Part shown: in pieces, positions 15,532-24,607 of the stretch
How positions within the stretch are numbered: the stretch's first letter is position 1
How the letters are laid out: every line of letters begins with the position of its first letter
NCBI RefSeq assembly: GCF_002741035.1
Contig: NZ_CP016808.1
Span: 2,182,001-2,246,000, forward strand
Direction of reading: 5' to 3'
Origin: Paenibacillus sp. BIHB 4019
GTDB taxonomy: Bacteria > Bacillota > Bacilli > Paenibacillales > Paenibacillaceae
Length of the DNA stretch: 64,000 bases
Notes under the pieces: generated by a model
Database searches by the model: none
What the model was told of the DNA's origin: nothing
What the model saw: the letters and a program-made list of their open reading frames with translations, nothing else
Program-made: the position numbers and the translations under genes

Positions 15532-17937
15532 ATGCCAAAAGTAAATAATGCTCCATATCAAAATCCTGAATTAACGATCGATAAAAGAGTTGAGGACTTA
15601 ATGTCCAGAATGACACTCGAACAGAAAATTGCCCAACTCGGCTGTGTGATGTCCGTGGGTGGAACATTAGATCATTTGGATGCTCAGCTAGCCAATGGTA
15701 TCGGTGAAGTGGCTGTAATGATAGGCGGCAAGACGGCGGCAGAAAATGCGGGTTTGGCAGAAAAAATTCAAAAGTATCTCTTAGAAGAAACGGATCTCGG
15801 TATTCCTGCTATCCTGCATGCTGAGGCGTTATCAGGTGGTGTGTTTGCTGAAGCAACAAATTATCCAATTGCAATTGGACTAGGCGCAACCTGGGATCCG
15901 GAAAAAGTGCAGCTCATGGGTGATGTTATCCGTAAACAGATGAAATCGATCGGATTTAGGCAAGCGCTTTCACCTGTTATGGATGTTGCGCGTGATCTGC
16001 GTTGGGGTCGAATTGGTGAAACCTACGGAGAAGACCCGACATTAATAGCTAGCTTGAGCGTCGCTTTTGTTAAAGGCATACAAGGGGATGATTTAAAAGA
16101 AGGCGTTGCCGCCACCGCCAAGCATTTCCTTGGTTATAGCATGTCCGAAGGCGCATTGAATATGGCGAGCCAGCATATAACCCGCAGGGAAATACGAGAA
16201 GTACATGCAAAGCCGTTTGAAGCTGCAATCCGAATGGCTGATCTTGCTTCGGTTATGAACTCATACGGTTCACTTGATGGTGAACCCATTGTTTCTTCCA
16301 GAGACCTGATTACAGATCTGCTAAGAGGCGAAATGGGCTTTAATGGCATCACGGTTACGGATTATATGGCGATTGAAAGACTGACGGAATCCTTCCATAC
16401 CGCTGAAGATATAACAGATGCAGGGATACAATCATTGCAGGCGGGTATGGATATAGAACTACCTATGACAAAGTTCTATGGGGCTCCTTTGCGTGAAGCT
16501 GTTAAACAGGATCGCTTGTCAATTTCTGTAGTTGACCAATCGGTACGCAGAATGCTGGAGATAAAGTTTCGCCTAGGATTATTTGAAAATCCTTATCCGG
16601 ATTATAAGGCAATTGAAGCTAACTACCACCAGCCGGAAGATGATGAGTTATCTTATAAGCTAGCTAAAGAATCAATTGTCCTATTAAAAAATGATAATAA
16701 CCTATTACCGCTTTCCAAAGAAATTAAAAAAGTGGCAGTCATTGGACCTAATGGTGATTTGCATCGAAGCAAGTATGGGGCTTATACCTTCCCTGCAATG
16801 GTAGAAATGGGTATGAGAATGCTGGAAAATAATGATTCAAGCGGCATGGCTGGTGTAGATATCACCGAGATGAATATACAGGGCGGTTTAAAGGAATTGC
16901 CAATGCTTGAACCGATGTTGCAAGGCATGTACCCAATGTCTTCTACTGTGAAGAAAGCTATTGAGACCAAGCTTCCCGCTGCTCATGTCACTTATACCAA
17001 AGGTTGCGATATCATGGATGAAGATCGTTCAGGCTTTGAGGAAGCAATTCATCATGCTGCGGAAGCTGAGCTCGTTATTATGGTGATGGGTGCTAAAAGT
17101 GGTTGGGGACAAGGCTGCTCCATTGGTGAAGGAATTGATAGTTCAGATATTGGCCTTCCTGGTGTACAAGAGGAACTAATTAAAGCTATTCATGCAACCA
17201 ATACGCCTATAATTGTCGTGCACATGAGCCCGCGGCCGCTGTGCAGTGCATGGGTAATTGAGAACATACCTGCAATTATCGAAGCCTGGCATCCAGGACA
17301 GTGATGCTCACAGGCAATATCCGACGTTCTGTTTGGCGATTATAATCCAGGAGGGAAACTTCCATTCACTAGTATTCGAAGCGCTGGTCAAGGACCATCT
17401 TACTACAGTTATCAAAAAGGCAGTGGTTACGCAACACGAGGCTTTGAGATGATGAACAATAAAAGTGGATATGTGAATGAAACAGCCAAGCCATTGTTCT
17501 GTTTCGGGCATGGCTTGTCCTATACAGATTTTAGTTATTCCGATTTCGTCATTTCTCAAGATCAGGTACCCGCTAATGGAGTGGTTGAAATCACTTGCAA
17601 GGTTACAAATGCAGGAAAATATGAAGGTGATGAGGTTGTACAGGTATATATCACCGATAAACTTGCTTCCATGGTACGTCCAAACAAGGAGCTTGTGGGA
17701 TTCAAGAGAATATCGCTGCAGCCGGGGGAAAGCAAAAACGTTATTTTCACTCTGCAAATGAGCCAATTAGCATTTCTTGATAAGAAGATGAATTGGATCG
17801 TTGAAGCTGGCAAGATAGATATAATGATCGGTTCAGCTTTAGATGATATTCGTTTACAAGGTCAATTCACCATTGTGGACGGAATTACATTAGCAAATAG
17901 CAATCGGGCATTTTTCGCCGAGGGCGCCGTGGTGTAA
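15532..17937 (+). pseudogene. GH3 glycoside hydrolase interrupted by an in-frame TGA
   Basis: One reading frame of 801 codons encodes a full glycoside hydrolase family 3 protein (beta-glucosidase or beta-xylosidase type), except for TGA at 17302-17304. The N-terminal barrel has KHFLGYS and the nucleophile Asp in ITVTDYMA (about 277). After the stop the same frame continues as AISDVLFGDYNPGGKLPFTS, FCFGHGLSYTDF and a C-terminal fibronectin-III-like domain. The TGA replaces the EGG-type turn that follows PGQ in relatives. No frameshift is needed. Readthrough, a recent nonsense mutation or a base error would all explain it. GGAGGTG precedes the ATG. The AraC regulator and GPH transporter downstream form a sugar-use module with it. 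Confidence 0.85.
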
Positions 17938-17983
17938 AATTTTAAAGGCAGGATGAAGGAAGAAGGGAGGGGTGGTCTTACCC

Positions 17984-18937
17984 ATGGAAAGCAAATACTC
18001 GTTCGAAATGATTGAGCATATTAAAGAAGCACCAATGAAGTGCTTTATCGCAGGGATCGAGCATTCCAGTCCGCATTGGCATAATGAATTTGAAGTGCTA
18101 TTTCTATTAAAAGGTTCATTGGAGGTAACTTCCGAAAATAAAAAACACACGATGAAAACGGGAGATATTATTCTGTTTAATAGTAATTCAATTCATTCTA
18201 TTAATTGCTTGGAACAGGATAATTATGCGTTAGTTCTGCAAATTAATCCAGCTATTTACCAGTCTGACTATGGGAAAACCACTTACTTCCGTTTCCATTT
18301 AAATTCATCTGAAATTGAACAAGCTCAAGTGAAGGACTACACACAACTCCAATCCATACTTGCCCAAATCGGCATGGAAGTGTTCATGAAAAATGACGGA
18401 TTTCAATACTATATCAAATCATTGTTGTATCAGCTTGTTGGATACTTGTTCCGGCATACGCGCTATGAGCCTGCCCATAAAGCAGAATCAGAGAAGAGCA
18501 ATCACGATCTTAATCAATTGAGCATGATTATTGATTATATCAATGCTAATCATCAGTTGAAAATGACATTGGATCATGCTGCTCATAGTCTAAATATGAG
18601 TATTTCGTCGCTTTGTCGGTTTTTTCGAGATAAAATGGGGATTTCTTTCGCGGAGTATTTGCATAGCGTCCGTATTAGCCATGCAAAGGAACTACTGACG
18701 GAGACCAAGCAAACGGTGCTGCATATTTCGGAAGAATGCGGATTTATGAGCTTAGCATCTTTCTATCGTTCCTTCCGTAAAGCGACAGGTACGACGCCAA
18801 CAGATTATAGGGAAATGGGAGAAGCAGCATCCAAGCGTAGCCAGATTCAGATACAAGGCTATTCCATTGTAAATCCAATTATGGGTTATGAACTTCTGTC
18901 CAGCTATATGGCCAAAAGCCAGTCAAAAGGGAATTGA
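17984..18937 (+). CDS. AraC-family transcriptional regulator with cupin sensor
   Basis: A 317-residue regulator. The N-terminal AraC_binding cupin has HSSPHWHNEFEVLFLLKG, and the C-terminus has two helix-turn-helix motifs, with the signature ECGFMSLASFYRSFRKATG near residues 254-272. ATG 17984 is chosen because GGGAGGGG abuts the upstream GTG. It lies between the GH3 glycosidase and the GPH transporter and probably activates them on sensing a sugar. It is in the AT-rich part of the island. Confidence 0.88.
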   Translation: MESKYSFEMIEHIKEAPMKCFIAGIEHSSPHWHNEFEVLFLLKGSLEVTSENKKHTMKTGDIILFNSNSIHSINCLEQDNYALVLQINPAIYQSDYGKTTYFRFHLNSSEIEQAQVKDYTQLQSILAQIGMEVFMKNDGFQYYIKSLLYQLVGYLFRHTRYEPAHKAESEKSNHDLNQLSMIIDYINANHQLKMTLDHAAHSLNMSISSLCRFFRDKMGISFAEYLHSVRISHAKELLTETKQTVLHISEECGFMSLASFYRSFRKATGTTPTDYREMGEAASKRSQIQIQGYSIVNPIMGYELLSSYMAKSQSKGN

Positions 18938-18989
18938 CATGGGAATACGGTGTCTGCAACTTTAGCGGACAACCTTATTTTCACAAATG

Positions 18990-19003
18990 TGAAAACGCTT
19001 TCA
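18990..19003. promoter_or_regulatory. cre site upstream of GPH transporter
   Basis: TGAAAACGCTTTCA fits the CcpA operator consensus TGWAANCGNTNWCA at every defined position. It lies 26 bases before the transporter start, so carbon catabolite repression of sugar uptake is likely. Confidence 0.7.
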
Positions 19004-19028
19004 AAAATTGTGTATTGGGGGTAATGAT

Positions 19029-20378
19029 ATGGGGACGAATAATGGGAATATCAAGATTGGCGAAAAATTCGCTTATGGGCTTGGGGATGGTGCAAACAGC
19101 GTAGTATGGGCTTCTGTTGGCGCATTCATGTTGTACTTCTTTACAGATATTGCTCATTTATCAGCAGCTGTTGCGGGTACAATTCTTCTTTGGGCGAGGG
19201 TGATTGATGGCTTTGTTGACATTCTTGTGGGTACTTTAGTGGATCGCACACAAACACGTTTTGGTAAAGCGCGCCCATGGATTTTGTGGATGGCTTTGCC
19301 GTTCGGTCTTTTTACAATTATGCTATTTAGTGTGCCAGACTTCAGCATGACAGGGAAAATCGTTTATTATTCTATTGCTTATTTTGCAGTAAATATTATT
19401 TATTCTTGTATTAATATTCCGTATGGAACCCTAAATTCGCTAATTACGCAAGACCAGCAAGAAAGACAAGTTCTTAATATTTTCAGAATGTTAACGGCTC
19501 TAATAGTGTCCCTAGTTGTTATAGTTGGAACAACAGGTTTTGTTAAAGCTTTAGGCAATGATGGCGGAGCCTGGCAACAAACATTTATTATTTATTCAGT
19601 AATTGCTGTTTTTATGTATTTTATTACTTTTTTTGGGACAAAGGAAAGAGTAAAAATCGTAACCAATACTGATACAGACACACAGGTTACTACGAAAATG
19701 AGAATTATATCTATGCTTAAAAACGAAAATATGTGGATTGTTTTTGCATTGTCTATCACAATGTTCCTTACGAACGGTATGAGCGGAATAAACATCTACT
19801 ACTGCAAATATATTTTTGGCGACGAAACCAAAATGAGCCTGTTGATGCTCGCATCTTACGCACCTATTTTATTGGTTTTACCGGTAAGCGCACTATTTGT
19901 AAAAAAACTTGGTAAGCGTAACTATACATTAGTTGGCTGCTTTATCTCAATTGTTGGTTTTGTAATTATGCTGATGGCACCAGAAAACCTTAATATCATT
20001 CTCATTGGCAGTTTGATTAAAGGGATAGGTATGGGGGCACTTATGGCAACTATATTCCCAATGGTATTTGACACGATTGAATACGGCGAGTGGAAAACGG
20101 GTATTCGTGCAGAAGCCTTAACCTACAGCATGTCTAGCGTTGCTTCAAAGCTTGGCACAGCAGGCGGTGCGGCTATAATTGCTGCATTACTATCAGTTGG
20201 GGGCTATGTTGCTGGTGCAGATACGCAATCAGATTCAGCAATGCTCGCTTTTAAAGCAAGTTTTATTTATATTCAATTTGCGTTATTAATTCTTACTACC
20301 GTTCTTTTGTTTTTTTATAAACTTGACAAAATGTATCCTACTATTATGAAAGAGTTAGAAGCAAGAAAAAACGCATAG
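19029..20378 (+). CDS. GPH-family (MelB-like) sugar:cation symporter
   Basis: A 449-residue protein with about 12 membrane spans. The GPH signature DRTQTRFGKARPWILW follows the second span, and YGLGDGANS marks the N-terminus. These carriers import glycosides, pentosides or hexuronides with Na+ or H+. ATG 19029 is preceded by GGGGG. It has a cre site upstream, is followed by a terminator, and is linked by position to the GH3 glycosidase and the AraC regulator. The region is clearly AT-richer than the flanking core genes. Confidence 0.9.
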   Translation: MGTNNGNIKIGEKFAYGLGDGANSVVWASVGAFMLYFFTDIAHLSAAVAGTILLWARVIDGFVDILVGTLVDRTQTRFGKARPWILWMALPFGLFTIMLFSVPDFSMTGKIVYYSIAYFAVNIIYSCINIPYGTLNSLITQDQQERQVLNIFRMLTALIVSLVVIVGTTGFVKALGNDGGAWQQTFIIYSVIAVFMYFITFFGTKERVKIVTNTDTDTQVTTKMRIISMLKNENMWIVFALSITMFLTNGMSGINIYYCKYIFGDETKMSLLMLASYAPILLVLPVSALFVKKLGKRNYTLVGCFISIVGFVIMLMAPENLNIILIGSLIKGIGMGALMATIFPMVFDTIEYGEWKTGIRAEALTYSMSSVASKLGTAGGAAIIAALLSVGGYVAGADTQSDSAMLAFKASFIYIQFALLILTTVLLFFYKLDKMYPTIMKELEARKNA

Positions 20379-20459
20379 TTTAATAAATATATTTAGGGGC
20401 AAGAAGGATGCAGCGGCTTGGTGGTGTGATGGAGTTAGGCACTATAGAGATATGCTTTA

Positions 20460-20488
20460 CCCCCTAGAGGTTAGTTCTAGGGGATTTT
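20460..20488. terminator. Terminator after GPH transporter
   Basis: CCCCTAGAG-GTTAG-TTCTAGGGG forms a stem of about 9 bp, followed by ATTTTG. Confidence 0.7.
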
Positions 20489-20546
20489 GTGTATTTAAAA
20501 ATACAATGTTTTTCGGTCGGCTGCTCCGTTCATTTGAACAAGCCGG

Positions 20547-21461
20547 CTAAGAGTCTCGCAAGGATAAAGAATCACGAAGACGTTTGATATCACTTAATGG
20601 GGGCAGACCGAACATTCGAGCATATTCGCGGCTGAACTGGGAAGGGCTGTCATAGCCCACTTGGAACCCGGCATTCGCAGCTTCCGGAATATCTGAGAGC
20701 AATAATCGGCGAGCCTCCTGCAATCTTACTTGTTTTTGATATTGCATGGGGCTCATTGCAGTAACTTCTTTAAAATGAGTGTGCAAGGAAGATGCACTCA
20801 TGCTTGCAGCTGTTGCCAGCTCATCAATACGCAGAGGCTTGGCGTAATCTCGGTTAATGAGAGTAATCACTTTAGCAATCCGTTGGGCACTACTGCCGCT
20901 CACGGCGAACTGCAGGATGGAAGCCCGCTGTTCATCCTTTAAAATCCGATAAAGAATTTCACGGATAATTAGAGGCGCAAGAACAGGAATATCCTGAGGC
21001 GTATCTAAAAGACGGACTAACCTCAATACAGCATCGAGAAGAGACGGGCTAGTTTTACTTACCATCAGGCCGCGGCTCGAACCTTCCTTATGATTCCATT
21101 CAAAATGGAATTCCTTGAGCATATCAACAATTTGCTCCGTATTAAAATCCAGTTGAAGACTAAGGTAAGGATGCTGTGGACTGGCTTGGATGATTTGTCC
21201 GGTAATCGGCAAATGTACGGAGGCAACCAGGTAGGACGCTGGATTATATTGATAGCTCTCTTGTCCTAGCATGATCAATTTCGATCCTTGTGCAACAATA
21301 CACAAGGATGGATTATAGATCGAATAGACCGGTTGAGATTCTCCATTAGAGCGAATGAACTTCAATGAAGTAATAGCTGTAGAATGCGTTCCTTCACTAT
21401 AATGATCAATAACGTACGCCAATTCTTTCTGTTGTCTAATGATCTCGCCATCCAATGTCAT
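20547..21461 (-). CDS. AraC-family regulator (AraC_N type)
   Basis: A 304-residue regulator with an AraC_N sensor domain (LCIVAQGSKLIMLGQE, about residues 53-68) and a C-terminal double HTH (IDELATAASMSASSLHTHFK). It resembles the regulator at 39222 along its whole length, and both sit divergently next to short-chain dehydrogenase genes. Here it faces the Atu4866/MFS/SDR operon. Members of this subfamily usually control detoxifying oxidoreductases. Confidence 0.88.
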   Translation of the reverse strand: MTLDGEIIRQQKELAYVIDHYSEGTHSTAITSLKFIRSNGESQPVYSIYNPSLCIVAQGSKLIMLGQESYQYNPASYLVASVHLPITGQIIQASPQHPYLSLQLDFNTEQIVDMLKEFHFEWNHKEGSSRGLMVSKTSPSLLDAVLRLVRLLDTPQDIPVLAPLIIREILYRILKDEQRASILQFAVSGSSAQRIAKVITLINRDYAKPLRIDELATAASMSASSLHTHFKEVTAMSPMQYQKQVRLQEARRLLLSDIPEAANAGFQVGYDSPSQFSREYARMFGLPPLSDIKRLRDSLSLRDS

Positions 21462-21670
21462 TTTTTATCGTCACAGGTCCCTTCCTTTGCTTTGCTTTGT
21501 TTTCAATCTTATTACGATTTGGAGTATTATGCAAGAATTCAACAGGATTCAGCTACCGGATCACCTCTCATTTGTTACATACTTGGATTACAGAAAAGCT
21601 TACTTGCGCTACAGGATATTGAAGGAATACGTTCGCAAGCAATCGCAATAAATCAAAGGAGGAATTCAAA

Positions 21671-21928
21671 ATGGAGAAAAAAAACATTGTGGAACAACAA
21701 TTCTATGTGGGTATGTGGGTTACCCAGAACGGTTACATTCGTCATGAGCTTCTGCCTGACGGACGTTACGACGAGGCCCGCGGTAATAGGAAAAGCGCCT
21801 ATCAAGGCAGTTACACCATAAAAGGAGATCATATCGACTATGTAGATGATACCGGATTCACTGCTGACGGAGATTTTCGGGACGGTATTCTCTACCATGG
21901 AGGGATGATTTTTTATCGGGAAAAATAA
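21671..21928 (+). CDS. Atu4866-domain small protein
   Basis: An 85-residue beta-rich protein with the family pattern VGMWVTQNGYIRHELLPDGR, YQGSYTI and GDFRDGILYHGGM. It is found widely beside SDR and AraC genes; its function is unknown. AAAGGAGG precedes the ATG. It is the first gene of an operon with the MFS exporter (30-base gap) and the SDR (18-base gap). Confidence 0.82.
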   Translation: MEKKNIVEQQFYVGMWVTQNGYIRHELLPDGRYDEARGNRKSAYQGSYTIKGDHIDYVDDTGFTADGDFRDGILYHGGMIFYREK

Positions 21929-21958
21929 AGGTCATATCGAGAGAGGAACTAAACAAAC

Positions 21959-23143
21959 ATGTCAAGTACGTTAAAAATTTACACCTTAGCGATTCTTAGC
22001 TTTTTAGTCGGAACATCGGAATATATCATAGCGGGTATACTGGATAAAATCGCAGAGTCAATGGGTGTCTCGGTGGTGACGGCGGGTCAGCTGATTACCG
22101 TTTTTTCGCTCGCTTACGCTTTTGGCGCACCGTTCGTGATGGCTATGACTGTCCGTATGGAACGACGAAAACTTATGCTTTACGCGCTATTCTTTTTTGT
22201 AATAGGAAATGGGCTTGCCTATGTATTGCAGGGCTATGAACTTCTTATTATATCGCGGGTCATCATGGGTGTAAGCGCAGGTGTCACAGTTGTTTCCGCA
22301 CTAACGATAGCGGCCAAGGTTGCCCTGCCAGGCAAGCAAGGAAGTGCTCTTGCAGCCGTGCTTATGGGCTTTACAGCTTCCTTGATTTTCGGTGTTCCGA
22401 TTGGAAGAGTTATAGCCTCTGCTTATGATTGGAAAGCCGTTTTCGGGGGAATCGCATTGGTTGGGTTACTTTCTATCATCATTATTTCGCTGACGATTCC
22501 TCGAATAGAAGGGGAAGAACCTGTACCCTTGCGTAAACAACTCGCACTGCTGAAGCAACCGAAGATGGTTATTGCTTTATCCGTTACTTTCTTCTGGATT
22601 GTGGGCTATTCCATTTTCTATTCCTACATTTCACCATTACTTATTACGGTAACTGGGATGAGCGATAGTACCTTAAGTACAGTGTTATTCGTTATTGGCA
22701 TCGCCAGCTTGATCGGATCTAGGTTTGGGGGATTCGCCACGGACAAATGGGGAATTCATCGCGCACTATTCGGAGGATTATCGATTAATGGCATAGCTCT
22801 AATTATGATTGCATTAACGATTTATTCTCCGGCTATTCTGATCCCGATGTTAATCGTTTGGTCATTCGCGGTTTGGGCTCTTGGTCCTCCGCAACAATTA
22901 CACTTAATTGCACTCGCTCCTGATTCTGCGGGAATTATGCTTAGTTTAAACAATTCGGTACTTCAGCTCGCCATGGCTGTCGGTGCTGGAATTGGGGGCA
23001 TTGCCGTAGAGCAAGTATCACTGACGTTCGTCACCTGGGTTGCGGCTGCAGGAATTGCTTTTGCGATTTGGGCAGTCATCTTATCTCGCAGAAATGCCAG
23101 ATCTGAAAAATCCATTCAGATGACCGGGCAGCAATCGACTTGA
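21959..23143 (+). CDS. MFS drug/metabolite exporter (DHA1, YdhP/AraJ-like)
   Basis: A 394-residue transporter with 12 predicted spans. The N-terminal LAILSFLVGTSEYIIAGIL is typical of this subgroup, and GVPIGRVIASAYDWKAVFG is the motif-C region of proton antiporters. It likely exports a small molecule in exchange for H+. It is the middle gene of the operon, so the exported compound may be a substrate of the neighbouring reductase. Confidence 0.88.
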   Translation: MSSTLKIYTLAILSFLVGTSEYIIAGILDKIAESMGVSVVTAGQLITVFSLAYAFGAPFVMAMTVRMERRKLMLYALFFFVIGNGLAYVLQGYELLIISRVIMGVSAGVTVVSALTIAAKVALPGKQGSALAAVLMGFTASLIFGVPIGRVIASAYDWKAVFGGIALVGLLSIIIISLTIPRIEGEEPVPLRKQLALLKQPKMVIALSVTFFWIVGYSIFYSYISPLLITVTGMSDSTLSTVLFVIGIASLIGSRFGGFATDKWGIHRALFGGLSINGIALIMIALTIYSPAILIPMLIVWSFAVWALGPPQQLHLIALAPDSAGIMLSLNNSVLQLAMAVGAGIGGIAVEQVSLTFVTWVAAAGIAFAIWAVILSRRNARSEKSIQMTGQQST

Positions 23144-23161
23144 CACAGGAGGTCTTTATAA

Positions 23162-24007
23162 ATGAAGTATCCAAAAGTTTGGTTCATTACAGGATCATCT
23201 AAAGGTTTAGGGCTCACCCTCACACAAAAACTTTTGGCAGAGGGATATCGGGTTGCTGCAACGTCAAGAAGCCTCGATGCGCTAAAAACAGCCGTAGGTA
23301 CCGAAGAAACAGATTATTTCCTGCCGTTGCAGGTTGACCTTGCCCAAGAGCAAGATGTTCAAACGGCCATCAGATCTGTCATTAGCAAATTTGGCCATTT
23401 GGACGTTGTCGTTAATAACGCAGGCTATGGGCAGCAAGGAACGTTTGAATCGTTGACTGATCAAGAGATACGCACTCATTTCGACATTAACGTATTTAGC
23501 ATTTTTAACGTATTGCGTCATGCTATTCCACATCTTCGAAAGGCCGGCTCAGGCCACATCTTTAATATTTCCTCCATTGGCGGCTTTAAAGGCGGCTATT
23601 CCGGTTGGGGCAGCTACTCGGCTACCAAATTTGCAGTATCCGGTCTTACAGAGGCTTTGGCTGCGGAGGTGAATCCGTTTGGGATATCGGCCACCGTTGT
23701 TTATCCCGGTGCTTTCCGTACCAACTTCCTAACCAAAGAATCATTGGCAATCTCTCCAAATCCAATCAGCGCGTATACGAAAGCTCAGGCTTCCATTGAT
23801 CGCTATCTTGAATTGTCAGGTAAACAGCAGGGCGATCCCGAAAAAGCGGCTGACGTTTTGATACAAGCGGCCGCAACTTCCAATCCTCCGCTGCATCTTT
23901 TTTTAGGGCCCGATGCTTATGCAGCGGCAAATGAAAAAATAAAGAGTGTGATTCATGACTTGGAAAAGCACAAGGATGTAACGCTTTCTACCTCGTTTAA
24001 AGAATAA
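23162..24007 (+). CDS. Short-chain dehydrogenase/reductase
   Basis: A 281-residue classical SDR. TGSSKGLG binds the cofactor, followed by NNAGYG and the catalytic YSATK. The S-R basic residues after the second strand (TSRSLD) suggest NADP. The C-terminal part resembles the oxidoreductase group that includes DltE-like enzymes. AGGAGG precedes the ATG. It is the last gene of the Atu4866/MFS/SDR operon. Confidence 0.88.
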   Translation: MKYPKVWFITGSSKGLGLTLTQKLLAEGYRVAATSRSLDALKTAVGTEETDYFLPLQVDLAQEQDVQTAIRSVISKFGHLDVVVNNAGYGQQGTFESLTDQEIRTHFDINVFSIFNVLRHAIPHLRKAGSGHIFNISSIGGFKGGYSGWGSYSATKFAVSGLTEALAAEVNPFGISATVVYPGAFRTNFLTKESLAISPNPISAYTKAQASIDRYLELSGKQQGDPEKAADVLIQAAATSNPPLHLFLGPDAYAAANEKIKSVIHDLEKHKDVTLSTSFKE

Positions 24008-24367
24008 TGCATGGAGCAGTGATTTTAGACTCATTGCAGCCAACATGGCAGCGCCTTGTTGTATCTCTTTAGCATCGAGCTTGAGATATCCGGCATCACG
24101 ATCCCCTATCTGCATGAGAACAGCCTGCCCGCCATGATTCGGACCAGTGACGATTGACCGACGTATCTCCTCGCAGCATAGCCACAGACGAGTCCTGCGC
24201 CATTACCGGCAGGCTCGTCTTGCTTTTTACAGGACCATTGCTTAATTACAAAAACAGGCTCAAAGCTGGCTTCTTACGCATAAGGAGCAATGAAATGCAT
24301 CGTAAGGACTACCAACGACCAGATAAAATAATTCCCCTCCGATAGCTCTTTAAGAGTATTATTCCCA
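24008..24367. other. Intergenic stretch with possible gene remnant
   Basis: No convincing gene. A short stretch at about 24072-24156 reads ELEISGITIPYLHEN and on to a stop without a start or ribosome site, so it may be the tail of a lost gene. A terminator lies at 24186-24226. Beyond it AAGGAGCAATGAAATG begins a 16-codon ORF of unknown worth. Confidence 0.4.
24186..24226 (+). terminator. Terminator downstream of SDR operon
   Basis: AGACGAGTCCTGC pairs with GGCAGGCTCGTCT (one bulge), followed by TGCTTTTT. Confidence 0.7.
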
Positions 24368-24544
24368 CTATTCTTTCTTCGGATAAAGCTCAACTGCAAC
24401 TTTTTGACTACTATCAAGATTCACCCGAGACAGACCGTTCTCGCCAGAGTATACGAACCAGTTATCGACAAGTTTATATATAAAGTATTTGTCTAACCGG
24501 CCAACTTTCAGCATTTCTTCAGCGGAGTTTAAGTCTAGGTTCAT
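24368..24544 (-). CDS. Small hypothetical protein
   Basis: A 58-residue protein from the ATG at 24544 (MNLDLNSAEEMLK). The frame opens slightly earlier, at 24583. The sequence FIYKLVDNWFVYSGENGLSRV looks like a real beta-rich domain, but the ribosome site is poor and I recognise no family. It may be a fragment. It is divergent from the chemoreceptor gene. Confidence 0.4.
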   Translation of the reverse strand: MNLDLNSAEEMLKVGRLDKYFIYKLVDNWFVYSGENGLSRVNLDSSQKVAVELYPKKE

Positions 24545-24607
24545 ATGTAAAAATTTGAAATGGAATATAATCGTGGTAACCAATTTTTAGATGAAGGAGA
24601 TATCTAA

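Noticed and set aside
17302..17304. Selenocysteine codon in the GH3 gene
   Set aside because: GH3 enzymes have no selenocysteine at this place, no downstream stem-loop of SECIS type is evident, and no Sec genes are in the window.
23903..24115. 70-residue minus-strand ORF after the SDR gene
   Set aside because: It overlaps the SDR 3' end on the opposite strand, without a ribosome site or recognisable domain.
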